Shown here piece after piece: positions 11,675-24,493 of a stretch of DNA of 64,000 nt. Numbering within the stretch: the stretch's first letter is position 1; every line of letters starts with the position of its first letter. Both the position numbers and the translations under genes were made by a program. The notes under the pieces are model-generated. The model saw only the letters and a program-made list of their open reading frames with translations. It did no database searches and was not told the DNA's origin. Source of the stretch: Podaxis mareebaensis. Its lineage: Eukaryota > Basidiomycota > Agaricomycetes > Agaricales > Agaricaceae. Where the stretch lies: contig JAEUWP010000402.1 of NCBI GenBank assembly GCA_018524725.1, forward strand, positions 124,001 to 188,000, written 5' to 3'.

Positions 11675-14242
11675 TCAAAATGGGGACGAAAACGATTGAG
11701 AGCCAGTGTACGCACAGATTCTTGCTTGCCAATCACCGCTTCCAGTCGCCAAGATGCTTCCCGCCGGACTCAAGTCGATAGAGATGACTAGGTGAAAGAG
11801 TGCGACGTGAGAAAAACGTCTCACACATGTACAAAAGAGAAAGGACGAACCAGAATTCTTATGTCCCTGAAGCATACACTGCACGACCGCATTCTTCGCA
11901 TCCCAAAACTGCACACCACGATCCTTGGATCCAGAAACGACCCACTGTCCATCGTGCGATACAGCAACACTCAACACATAATCCTAATAAACCACAATTA
12001 ACATTATGACCCTCGACAAACATCACAAACCAAATAAGACGTACCTTATGTCCAGTAAAGTTCATCGTACAAGGGCTCCCCTTCTCCTCCCTCTTCCCAT
12101 CCTTCCCCCTCTTCGCAACCACACCAGGCCCACCTCCAAGCGCACTAACATCCCAGAACTTCAACGTCTTATCCAAGCTGCCACTCACAAGTCCCTTCCC
12201 ATCAGGCGTAAACGCAACGCTGTACACGCTATCCCTATGCCCACGCAACCTCTCCACCAACTGCCCAGTCTGGACATCCCAGATTCGGACGACCGTGTCC
12301 AAACTGCCGGCAGCGACATATTGGCCATTAGGGCTGATAGCGACGGATGTGACGCCTGCGTCGTTGTTTAACGAATCGTGGTCGTTGATGGTGAGGACTT
12401 TGGATGTTCCATCGACCATATCCCAGATTCTGGCAGTCTTATCGCCGGAGCCGGAGACAATGAGGCGGCCATCAGTTGAGAAATCGAGGGAGTAAATCTC
12501 TTGCTGGTGTCCATCGAACACGTTACGAATACGTTTCTTGGCAATGTCCCAAATCTGGTGTACGAATACGTGTGAGCAAGGACCTAAACCCAAATAACTC
12601 TAAGATGACGTACACGAATCTGCTTGTCTTCAGCTCCTGTAGCAAGGAATTTACCATCAGGGCTGAAGCAGACACTTCGGATGTATAGGTCGCCTGCTTT
12701 CCCGGCAGCTTCGTCGACGAGTACACTGGAGTCACGGTATCAGCTACAGCGATGACAACAAGCAACCGGTGACTAACCAAGTCTTTTGACCGGTCTTGGT
12801 ATCGTAAATCTGGGCAGTCCGGTTGCATCCTGTTGCGAGGTACTTGCCATCTGCTGAGAATCGGACGCAGCACACAACGCTAGATGCCACGTGTAAACGG
12901 GGGAATCAGATAAAGCAGACACGAGAAACACACCTCTCGTGCATCAAAGTATGCACCAAAGTAACATCCAATTGCCTCTTGACCTTGGGATTGAAGATCG
13001 CGAACCAATCGGTACCTTCCTTCTTCAACTCGGGCGGTACTGTATGGATGTCGAGATCATCAGGGAAACCTTGGTTACCACCCACAGGAGGACCAATGGC
13101 ACTAACACCAGGTCCTGTGGTGGGGTGGCCTGACGATGGGCCAGCAAGGGGTGGAGGACCGCCAGGACCTCCAGGACCTGTATGCAACCCAGGACCGGTG
13201 TGGCTTGGAACGACGGGTTCACCGGCAGCCGAAGAAGTGGGTCCTCCATAGGCGCCCGGGCCAGGCGGAGGAGGGAGTTTAGGCGTTGGACCTCCACTCG
13301 AAGGACCGACGCCCAGGCTCCCGAGAGAAGGACTGAAATGGTCTAAACAAGGCACAGAATGAGTTTGACGCCAGGTGAAAGCACACAATAACGCCTGCCA
13401 AGGAAAAACCCACCAGGTCGGTCACTCTTAATCCTATCGCTTTTTAGCCTCTTGGGGTCTCTCGAATCAGCAGCCCTATCCCTCTCTCTATCCAAAACTC
13501 TCTCCCTATCCACTCTTTCTCTCTCCCTATCTATCCTCTCCCGTTCCCTTTCGCGATCGGGCAACGGACCCGGGCCCCTCTCCGCGCCTAGCGGTCCCAA
13601 ACCAGGCCTCTCTCTCGGCTCGCGTTCCACCGGCCTGTCTCGCACATACTCCCTGCCATAGGGCGGCTCACCACCGGCTGGGGGATAAGGCGTGCCTCCA
13701 CCTACGAGTGCACCACCCGGCCCAATCTGACTGGGGGCACCAGGCCCTGCACCAATACCAGGACCCGGAGGAGGACCGCCAGCAGCACTCGTGGCAGCTG
13801 CCAACTGCTGTCTGGTCGTCATAAGCTCACTCCTGAGCCTCGCCAACTCCTCTTCAAATTGCTGTCTCACTTTGTTGTGTTGCGATTCGAGATCATACAG
13901 CGACTGTCTGATGATATTCAACTCGTTAACCTGCTGCACGACTGTGTCGTGGTCGGGGTGTGGGAAACTGCAAGATACTGATATTTTGGTGGGTTATGAC
14001 GCACCCTTTCCCTCAATTTCCTCTTTCTGGTTCCTGACCACGTTTGCGTCTGCGATGATGTTGTCGAACTCGGCCCGAATGGCATCGAAGGACTCGTTTA
14101 GGCGGGCATGGCTGTGTGGTTGGCTGGAACCCTGTGCGGGCGGCCCTGTGGGCTGGAGGCTGCGGTGCTGGACGGTAAATTAGGAAATAGATAATTTTTG
14201 AAAAAATGAAGAAAATACGCTGTAAACTGTGCCTGTGGACAT
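11675..14242 (-). CDS. TUP1: Tup1-type WD40 transcriptional corepressor
   Basis: General corepressor (Tup1/RcoA/TupA), expected to act with Ssn6/Cyc8 in the nucleus. The N-terminus [25 protein letters not shown] and [19 protein letters not shown] form the Tup_N tetramerisation helices. A Pro/Gly-rich linker follows, containing an unusual run of RE/RD/ER dipeptides (about 13450-13560). Then comes the family block [20 protein letters not shown] and seven WD40 repeats, with units such as [19 protein letters not shown] blades, [60 protein letters not shown] and a final [13 protein letters not shown]. The long 5' exon frame has no ATG. Splicing a GTATTTTC...CCAG intron gives a tiny first exon MSTGTVYS joined to [10 protein letters not shown], which matches basidiomycete-style Tup1 starts, so 14242 was chosen. 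The stop lies after SFSSPF. Identification is firm; the first exon is inferred. Confidence 0.94.
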
Positions 14243-14574
14243 GAGGTGTGCCCGCGTATTTTGAGGATCGGAGGGGATGCGATGGCGTCTGATGGGCTTA
14301 CAAGGCCCCCCTTATATATCCACAAACTTCAACCTTTCCCACACCCTACTTGCCGCCGGATTCCCATTTCTACCCGTTCTCACTACCTCTCCTGGATCTC
14401 TCTCTCCACAGCGCATGTATCAGTCGGATGCGCAGTTCTGCGTACTTTCCTCACTGTCTTGGTCCAAAGATTGCTAGAATAGCTCGCGAGATGCACAGAT
14501 CGGATCGCCCGATCTCGCATTTCACACTGCGCTCAGGCACAGCCACATCAAATATATTGCTTGATATCACTTAT

Positions 14575-16458
14575 TTATATACTCCCTTCTGTTCGTCGCT
14601 TTACCCAATACGTCCCATTTGGCCACTCGTACTCCGCAATGCTCGACTTGTGCATTTCGATACTGAAAAGGGATCAGAAGCCGTTCCTTTATTCACATCC
14701 CGCATGCTCACCTGTACCCCTCGTTGGGATTATTCGGCACATTGTATCTCCCATTGACATTGATCGAACACGGGTTGACAAAGTGTTCATGCAAGTGATC
14801 GACATATTCCAGTACATTCCTCTCCATCGTCCCCGAAACAGCAATATAATCGATCAAGCTAAGCCACACTCCTTCGTCAGCCACAACCCCCGTAAAGTAA
14901 CCCCTTGACCAGCAACAACTCACCTGAGATGAATCACATATTCGCACAATCCCACACCTCCAGCATGCGGGCAGACGACAACGCCAAATTTAGCCGCCAT
15001 CAACAGCACGCTCAGCACCTCGCTCACACCAGCAAGTCGACAAGAGTCAATTTGGCAGACATCTATGGCTTCAGCTTGCAACAGCTGTTTGAACACCATC
15101 CGATTATGCGCGTGTTCTCCCGTAGCAACTCCGATTCCATGAGGTTTAAGCGCCTTTCGGATGGCCGCATGTCCGAGGATATCATCTGGTGCAGTGGGTT
15201 CTTCAATGAACCTGGAATATCCCAACATTTGTCAGTACTTAACATCAGAAAACATAGACGTTCGATGACATATCCAAACTTACCATGGTTTGATTTCTTT
15301 TAATTTAGTCACGTAGTCAATGGCCTGCTGGACGTCCCAAACCTGATTTGCATCAATCATGAGTACGCCTCCAGTGGGACCAGCGTTCTTCCCTTCTAGC
15401 TCCTTGCTCCCGGGGTCGCGTTTGACGGTGACGTATTGCGGGTCATCGATAATCGAACGGATGAGTTTGCCTCGTCTGAGGTCATCATCCACATTCGCTC
15501 CCACTTTCATCTTGAAATGATTGAAACCAGCCGCGAGGGCCTCTTTTGTGAGACGAGCAACCTTTTCATCCGTATAACCTAATTCCACGATTGTATCAGA
15601 GATACTGATCCACCCTGACGTCCCTGAAACAACTTACCGAGCCATCCCGCTGAAGTGACATATGCGGGATATCTATCACACCTATCAGTAATCACGAACC
15701 AACCGCGAAACAATCTCACTCACCCTAATTCCCTAACCTTCTCCTCCCTCTCTTTCTTCCCGGCTTCCTTCTCCTTCAACATCGCAATAGCCTCTTCCTT
15801 CGTGATCGCATCCGAGATATACCTCCAAGCCGCTGCCTTAACCAACTCTTCCTACATGCACAACATCAAAACGCTCAACAATCACCACCACCACCATCAC
15901 CACACACCAATAATAAACTCACCGGCGTAAAGTCCACAACCAACTTCCACAAAGGCTTCCCTCTACTCCTCGCAAACAAATCCCACAACGCATTATCCAC
16001 CGCTCCCAACGCAATATGCACCACGCCCTTCTCAGGTCCAATCCACCTCAACTGCGGATCCGCATTCAAATATTCCCAGGTCTTTCCCATATCCGCAAAC
16101 AGTTCTTCTAGATCTTTATCTAGAAGCCTCGAGGCAAGTTGGTGGATCGCGGCACAGACGATGTCGTTCCCGCGCCCGATGGTGAATGTCATGCCGTAAC
16201 CTGTGAGGTTAGGGTCGGAGGTGAAGAGAGCGACGTAGGCGGAGGAATAGTCGCAGTCTGTGTTCCTACATCCCCATTGAGTGTAAGTTCTATTTCTCGT
16301 CTTTGATTGGTGGTAGACGTCAGGCGTACATGGCGTCTGTACCGTCCCCAGTCAATGATGTCGGGAACCTCACATCTATCCAAAGGTTTCAGCCCCTCAC
16401 GACTAATCAAAGCTAGCGAGAACGCACCATGGGTCTTGAACCCCGTAATCCTAACCAT
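14575..16458 (-). CDS. Enolase-superfamily sugar-acid dehydratase (L-fuconate dehydratase / ENOSF1-like)
   Basis: Mandelate-racemase-group enolase-superfamily enzyme, closest in motif to L-fuconate dehydratase (human ENOSF1), which dehydrates L-fuconate to the 2-keto-3-deoxy acid. It starts [10 protein letters not shown] and splices to [16 protein letters not shown], then to [14 protein letters not shown]. Catalytic features are visible: the KxK pair in [10 protein letters not shown], the metal ligands in [19 protein letters not shown] and [10 protein letters not shown], and the general-acid His in [15 protein letters not shown] last intron (GTGAGC...TTTTCAG) joins NEGYS to [16 protein letters not shown] and a stop at 14575. 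The full motif set implies an active enzyme. One intron (about 15880-15910) contains a CAC microsatellite. Substrate preference is inferred from the family only. Confidence 0.92.
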
Positions 16459-16564
16459 CTCAACCGGCACGCAATAACCAAATAGCAATAAATATCAGAT
16501 CTTAAATATCCAACAAGTTAGAGGAGAGGGCAAAACGAGGGAGAGAAACGCATGCGCACCATGT

Positions 16565-16572
16565 TTTATATA
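16565..16572 (-). promoter_or_regulatory. Probable TATA element of the dehydratase gene
   Basis: On the minus strand the sequence reads TATATAAA, about 107 bp upstream of the inferred ATG at 16458. That is a plausible position for a TATA box given a 5' UTR of roughly 70 nt. Motif only. Confidence 0.45.
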
Positions 16573-17647
16573 CCCCAATGAACACAATCCACGTTCCATC
16601 GTGACCATGGAGAAGGCCCGGCGCGGTTGGATATTGGCCTGTGAGCGGCGTCCCGCTTTGCAATTAGAAGACAATGGAACGGACCGAACGGGCCGAGTGG
16701 CCGTGGATTATTGATGAGTTCTACATTGCGCGCCGGGACAAATAGATAGATCTACAGGTAAGTTAGTGAGTAATGAGTGATGGGTGAACGGGAAGACCCA
16801 AGGCCGTCAGGGTGAGCCCAAACGACAGGAAATGTTAACCATACAAGGATTGTTCTCTAGTTTGTTCCTATTAGCGAATACGTAAGCCTCCATTCGCGTT
16901 CATGCACCCACGAACCCAGAAACTCGGAGAAGCTAACTAGAGCCCCTTTCCTGATAGAAGTCTCTATGACCTTTCTAACTTGCGTAATCCATGATTACTT
17001 GTCATGTCGGAGTGACAGTGCACCGCTATGCAGTCGCGACTCGCTGAACAGCTCAAAGACCCCACCCCAAATTCCCGTCGCCTTGAGGCAACATGTACAG
17101 CTTATGTCGTGGCACGCCACCATGAATAGCAAAACTCATGGCGAACGCGTTCAACGATACCCATTTCTTCATTAGTTCCTTGACTCCCAAAACGCACAGA
17201 CTTGCACAGGCTCTCTCACCACTGCTGTCGAGAAACACGAAGCCTGTACCCCCTAAAAGTCTCGTATGTTCTACTCCCGAATTTGTACCTGGTTACCTGG
17301 ATCATTCTTGGCCATTCGAGCCTGCCGAAGAGAATGGAAGTGTGTACGCACTTCGGCGAAGTCCTTTCTCCCCGTTGGCTGGTCACACGCCTAACCCTCG
17401 GCATCATTCGCACACCGCTTGAAGACCCACAAGCGCCCCTATCCCTCCACAATTCGGGAGGACTTTGATGGCAGCGATAGTACAAGGAAAGGGGCCACCT
17501 TCCTTTCTCGGCTCCTCCGCGCTAGGGTGCACTTTGTCTTCCTTTGTTGGCGAAGAATTCGAATCCACTCTCCTTGCTGTGTTTCAGTGGCCGATCAAAC
17601 CCAACAGATGAGATGTCGTCCTGTAACCACATTCATCAATGCCGCCG
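16573..17647. other. Intergenic region
   Basis: About 1.1 kb with only short overlapping ORFs and no recognised protein. It probably contains the divergent promoters of the dehydratase (-) and the hypothetical gene at 17706 (+). Confidence 0.5.
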
Positions 17648-17656
17648 TTATATAAA
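17648..17656 (+). promoter_or_regulatory. Probable TATA element of hypothetical gene
   Basis: TTATATAAA lies 50 bp upstream of the ATG at 17706. It supports the view that the hypothetical ORF downstream is a real transcription unit. Confidence 0.45.
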
Positions 17657-17705
17657 CCCACATTACTCTGCTTTTTCGCCACCTCCACCTCTGACCTTTT
17701 GTGTC

Positions 17706-18542
17706 ATGTCCGCCAAACGCCACCCTCGCAAGCACATCAGTCGACCAAGGAACAGATACGACGCCTTCTTAAGCCTTACCTCTCTCGGAAAAAGTGCCTC
17801 CATCCCAAAGCCAATCATCAGTTATCTCAAATTAGCACAGCACAAGCGCCTCGTCAACTACGTCAAAACGCGCCTCCAGGAAAGGTCGATCTTCTCTGAT
17901 GACTCTTGTTGGACCCCATTCCAAGTCTACTTTGGAGTGACCCTCCAAGATAACACACCAACCCTCGGATGTATCCCATCCCGGTCCTTCGAGGTGCATG
18001 AGAAGATCACTTTTCCTGGAGACGAGTTCCAATCGGCGCTACCACTGAGGCTTACTCTGTCCTACACCCCTCCAAGACCGAAAGACAAGATCGTAACAGG
18101 CGACGACCACTTTTATTGTTGGTCGTTATATCTCTCATACCCAAGTGACCGGCGACTTTCAAAAACGTCAGCACTCCGCGTCCGAGGCGAGTTCCCTCCA
18201 CTACTACTCCACCTCCACTTTGCTAATCATTACCTGTAGCCCGACGATGTCTCATTGCTCGCGCAAGGATCCACCCACTCGCACTCGGCCTCAAAACCAC
18301 CCTCGTCATCAACGACCTCTCATGTCTTTTCTCAATATACCCCGCAAAATCATCCCTCCTTCTCGAATTCCTCGCAATATCAATCGAAAACAGCGGTAGA
18401 TCGATTACAGCTCTGCCGCCCTGCCCCCAAACTTGGGAGCCCCCGAGAAGCTTTATTGACTCGGCGCGAAGGAACGGAACGGATCTCTTACTTGCTACTT
18501 TGGACAATAATACTGGGTATTGGCGACCGCTGCGCATCGTAG
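17706..18542 (+). CDS. Hypothetical protein, one probable intron
   Basis: I do not recognise this protein. It begins MSAKRHPRKHISRPRNRYDA, strongly basic, and then has an ordered-looking stretch including LVNYVKTRLQERS and WTPFQVYFGVTLQDNTPTLG. The frame stops at 18239, where the sequence CTAATCATTACCTGTAG has a good branch point and acceptor. The same frame reopens immediately after and runs to 18542, ending with a hydrophobic segment ISYLLLWTIILGIG. The donor could be at about 18120 or 18144. A TATA box precedes the ATG. It is probably a lineage-restricted gene; the exon structure is uncertain. Confidence 0.5.
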
Positions 18543-20711
18543 AACTGGACTCGGCAAGACAGGTTATCGGAATGGTGACGTTGTATTGTCCTGACTCCGG
18601 AGAGCAAAACCAACATGACAGTTGTACTGGCGTTGAATAACCCGGCCTTCTTGAATACAACAAACCAACAGTTGTTCCCGGTTCCCGGATATCGTTGCCT
18701 TTGTTCGAACATGCAAAATCTCCAAGATTAAGGGTCTCTTTTAGACCACTTTAGACGCAAACCTCCCGGCCCTTCCTCCTCCTTTTCGCAAATTCTTTCC
18801 CTGTTAATTCTATAACCAACACCCCACTTTTTCGGATGACGTCGTGATCCGCTTGCGCCCCGTGGTATTTATGCCACCTTCATATGGGATAATCTTGGAT
18901 TACTTGTATATCACAATATCATTCTCCCATCAAACTTATGTCGCTTTTTATTGCTCCTCCTGGTACTGGTGAATTCTAGAACCGTTGAGCACCATGTTTG
19001 GATCGCATCGGTCTTTCTATCACCAGAGTTCGGGTCTTTTCAATTCAGTATAGGTAAAAGACCATCCGAAACAATGTTCTTAGTGTATCGGTATCGTAAC
19101 CCCAAGAGTTCGTGTAACAGATTACATATCATTAAATTCATTATTGTAGATAAAGAAACACCCCTCGAGTCGGAAAGTACAGATTAGACGGAAACTCACG
19201 CCGCCATGTTTACAGTTACAAACAACCGAGTCGACATGTTGTGTTTTGGGAATCCAAAGATGGTTCTTACAGTGATTCATGACCCCCTTAAGCAAAATGG
19301 CCGGGTGATTGCATGAAATTAGTCTCAGTTACCCTAGGCTGTACAGTACCCGAAGCAGCGCCTCTTCTTAGCTTCCCGAAAGGTTTGCCACTCAAATGGG
19401 GCATCAAGGTAGGCAATAACCTCTTGTTGGCAATCCGGACAACCATAGTTGTTCATGGGTAATTTCAGCGACGTATGTCCAGGCCTGAGCAGAATCATCG
19501 AGAACCTTTCGTTACCACTTGGAGTAAATTAGTTCCCATCCCACCAGGGAGCGCGGCGAGACATTGCAAGATGCTGATAAGGTGCCCCTGCGATGGTTAG
19601 TGTTTCCTTCAGAGGAAGCTGTATCCATTTCTATTCATCGATGATTTCGTTTTGCCTTGCTGCCGATGGCCGGCAGCCCGTTACGGGAACATGCGATGGT
19701 CTTGTTGTCAATATGGCCGATAAAACAGACAATCGAAGGCTGTAAAATGCACGGTACAGTCGATGCGAAGCTGGCAAGCTTCATGGTCACTCAGCCGGAG
19801 TAAGCAGGACCATTCCTAATATCTTTAAATTGTAGATTGTCGGTATAGGCCTGCAATTTACGCTCCACAAGTTGCGCTTCGAAGTGGACTCTGTGGCGAT
19901 CTGACGATAAATATTATTTCATGGGAATGGACTTATGAAATGGTATGAAGGTACGTGTTTACCAGAGTTGTATGTAGACTTTCAAGTGATTCTGCTCGCA
20001 TTTGAGATCTTATTCGATGGGTATGTACCGAGATTAACCAGATAGAGAATGCTGCACGAGGTTCTCTCCCCCCTGAATAAGTTACGCTGTGGAACTGACG
20101 ATGCTGTGGTACTCGTTGTGCATCATGCGACCATGCTTGAGCTCAGCTGCTCGGCAATTGAGTTAATTCTATTGGCTCATGATATATCTATGGACACGTC
20201 AGTGAGAAAATCTCTGACAATTGCTGTCACATCATACACCTGGTCTTGAGGCTAGCTCAGTACCATCCAGTCTCTCAGGACAAGGACAACGGTCAAAGCA
20301 GTTTGACTCCTAACTTGTCTACCTACACTCATCCACTCGCTTCACATTGGCCTCCCGATAATGCCCAAAAACTGTTTTCAGTACTACAGGCACTCCACCA
20401 CTTCTTTATGAGGTTCCATCCCTGGGTGGTCTAGACGGTTGACTATTTATAACCTCCAAGAGGTTTGGCCTGGGCTCTCATATTCCCTCATCACACACTC
20501 CAAGGGCTGAACAAAACATGAGCGTAAAAACAAACATACCTCAGATAATATTCATAAATTACATTCGACAGCAACTGCGACTCAATACAACAAGAGAAGA
20601 ACACAGCATACATCCCTGAGCAATGAGAAATGGTATTCAAAAGGTATTAATGATTACAACCGTCAATCACAGGTCAAAACGGCGTGTTAGTTTTCTCTCA
20701 GGCAGGTCCTG
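18543..20711. other. Gene-poor stretch
   Basis: More than 2 kb with only very short ORFs in all frames and stop-rich sequence. No repeat, RNA gene or element could be recognised. The right end should contain the MAP kinase 3' UTR. Confidence 0.5.
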
Positions 20712-22198
<1,487 letters not shown>

Positions 22199-22239
22199 CT
22201 TGAAAGGCTATCCCATTCCCTAATTACATACAACAATTA

Positions 22240-23453
22240 TCACCTTCGGCTACCCCCGAATCTCCGCTCAACTTCTTCCGCTGTCGGCATACTGTCCACT
22301 GTCCCGGCCCGCTCTACGCACATCGCTGCAGCCCTGGTCGCCACCTCCAGCAATCGGATGACCTCTCCCTCCTCTACATCCTGCCGACCAAGCAACATGA
22401 GCTCCGCCACAAAGTACCCAGCAAATGTGTCTCCGGCGCCGGTAGTATCTACCACTGGACCTTCCAGTCGTGCCGCGGGTACAAACACCGTTGGCTGGCC
22501 AGGTATCGCTGCTAACACCCCGTTTGCACCAAGCGTACAAACAATACATGTCCTACTAAGAGGTGGTTGTTGTGCCAATTCCTTGAGCATATCCCTAACA
22601 TCATCCGGCGCATTTTTCTGAGCCAAAGATGCCAGTAGAGTCCGGGCTTCCAACTGGTTGACGATAAGCCAATCGACTTTGTCCCATGGAAACTTGATTA
22701 TATCTTCTTTGTCCAGCATTGGTGAGGGATTGAATATCGTGGTGATGTTTTCTGCGGAATGAAGAGCTTTCAATGTCGATCTGAGGCTGATCTCGTTCTG
22801 TAGCAAAAGATGTGTCGTTCCGGCCGGCCATGGTATTTGGAGCGTCTCAATCACTTCGCTATGGTTTGCTCCAGGGAACAAGACTATCATGAGCTGCTCT
22901 TCAGACAACTTTTCGACCTTTCCCACTCCAGGAAAGGCTTACCGATACTATTTTCCCCATCATCTGCCACCTGGATGATCGCCCTCCCGGTCGCTTTTGT
23001 CTACCATCAACCCTCAGCGCGAATCACACAGAAAAATAGCGCAACACAGACTTACAATATCCACAGCAACAGAATCACTCTTCAATCCCCATTTATTATA
23101 CAGTTTCTCTTTTAAGCCCCTCCCGGCCTCATCGTTTCCGACCGTCCCATAAAAGCTCACTTTACCTTGGTCCCCTCCCCCTGTAGCAAGCGCAAGTGCA
23201 ACGGCTTGATTAAATCCTTTCCCTCCCGTACGTTGTTGGAAACCATGTGAAGAAATCGTTTCTCCAGGTCTTGAAATATGCGAAACTACGTTCGTACGTC
23301 AATCACGCCTTCAGATTGGTGGGGGCAAATCCACATAACTTACCATAGTAGTATTCGTCAAGATCTGCCATATATATTCAATTAGCTGCGCTCTCGGTGA
23401 ATGATGCTTGGGAAGAACATACTGATTGAACCTCTAACAAGGCAGTGAGGCAT
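22240..23453 (-). CDS. RBK1: Ribokinase (PfkB family)
   Basis: Phosphorylates ribose to ribose-5-phosphate using ATP. The protein starts MPHCLVRGSINLDEYYYV across two small 5' exons, followed by VSHISRPGETISSHGFQQRT and GGKGFNQAVALALA (PfkB signature 1), then VSFYGTVGNDEAGRGLKEKL. A short intron ending GATAG joins GENSI to VLFPGANHSEV. The middle holds IFNPSPML and WLIVNQLEA. The C-terminal signature is VVDTTGAGDTFAGYFVAEL with the catalytic Asp in GAGD. The stop is at FGGSRR. The family is clear; ribose rather than another sugar is inferred from overall resemblance, including the NPSP and NQLEA segments. It lies immediately upstream of and co-directional with the MAP kinase. Confidence 0.92.
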
Positions 23454-24493
23454 GGCGATCTCCTAGGTATATGTAGGGATGTTCAATTGATGGTACGAGA
23501 ACAATGACGAATTCCTTCAATATGGTCTTATCTAATCTGATGTTAACCGGATCAATGTAATTTCATCACACGATCCAAAGGAACTCCGACCTTCTGCAAG
23601 TAGCTACCTTCGCGTTTGGTTGGTATGGATGAGAGTTGGGTTATGACTAGTCACGATGGAACGATTCTTTGATGCACCACAGTGGCGCATTGAATAAACT
23701 TCCCAAAGGAATCAATTTCCAAAAACGCGAAAAAGCATACGACTACATATCATACACAAGACACAACGCCCTGCCTCTCAACATCTCACTCCAATAATGT
23801 CCGGGCGCACACAAAACAAACGACCACCAGAAGTCAACGACTAAAACGCCAAAAACCGAATCTCAAATAAAAAAAAAAAACTTGAAATTCTATACACTGG
23901 TGAACCGACTATACTTTCGATGACACTCCAAGACACCAAAAAGTGCGAGAAGAGCACAAGGAGAACGAGAGGGTAATAAGCAGGCAAGGCGAGAGGAGAG
24001 TGAGTACAATGTATATACACACATACAACAGAATTCATCACGAACCCGGGCCCTTATGTCACCGCATTAACGTACCAGGAACGGCAGAGAGGAAGCCAGG
24101 GAGAGGATACAATAAAACAAGCAAGAGAAGGAAAGGATAAGCCACAAAAACGCAAAGGAGAGAAGTGAGGGGCGGGGGGAAAACGTTAGCGTTACCAAAA
24201 AGACGCACTACTATGTACTCTTCACAAAATAAGACAATTACTTTAAGCGAGACGCGGACTTTGCGATGAAACTTCAGTGAATATCGGGGAATGATAGGGT
24301 AGTCTGTTCAAATAAGATTGCTTGCTTGCGAGAGAAGAGAAAAAAGAAAGAGAAAAGAGGAGCGAGAGATAATAAGGACACACAAGAATATTGAACCTAA
24401 TAATCCAAGCAGGAGAAATAATCACCACCGCCACTCCTACACCCCACCTTCCACCTCCGAGCCCACGATTCCTTCCACCACCTCCTCACACAA
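23454..24493. other. Intergenic region
   Basis: About 1 kb between the ribokinase start and the CCCH-protein stop. It contains an A-run near 23868-23880 and purine-rich sequence around 24320-24380. No gene is recognised. Confidence 0.5.

Noticed and set aside
15880..15910. CAC/CAT microsatellite, open as a poly-His ORF on the plus strand
   Set aside because: It lies inside an intron of the minus-strand dehydratase gene; simple repeat, not coding.
17544..17705. Upstream Met extending the hypothetical gene's ORF
   Set aside because: The TATA box at 17648 lies inside this extension and the composition changes; 17706 is the better start.
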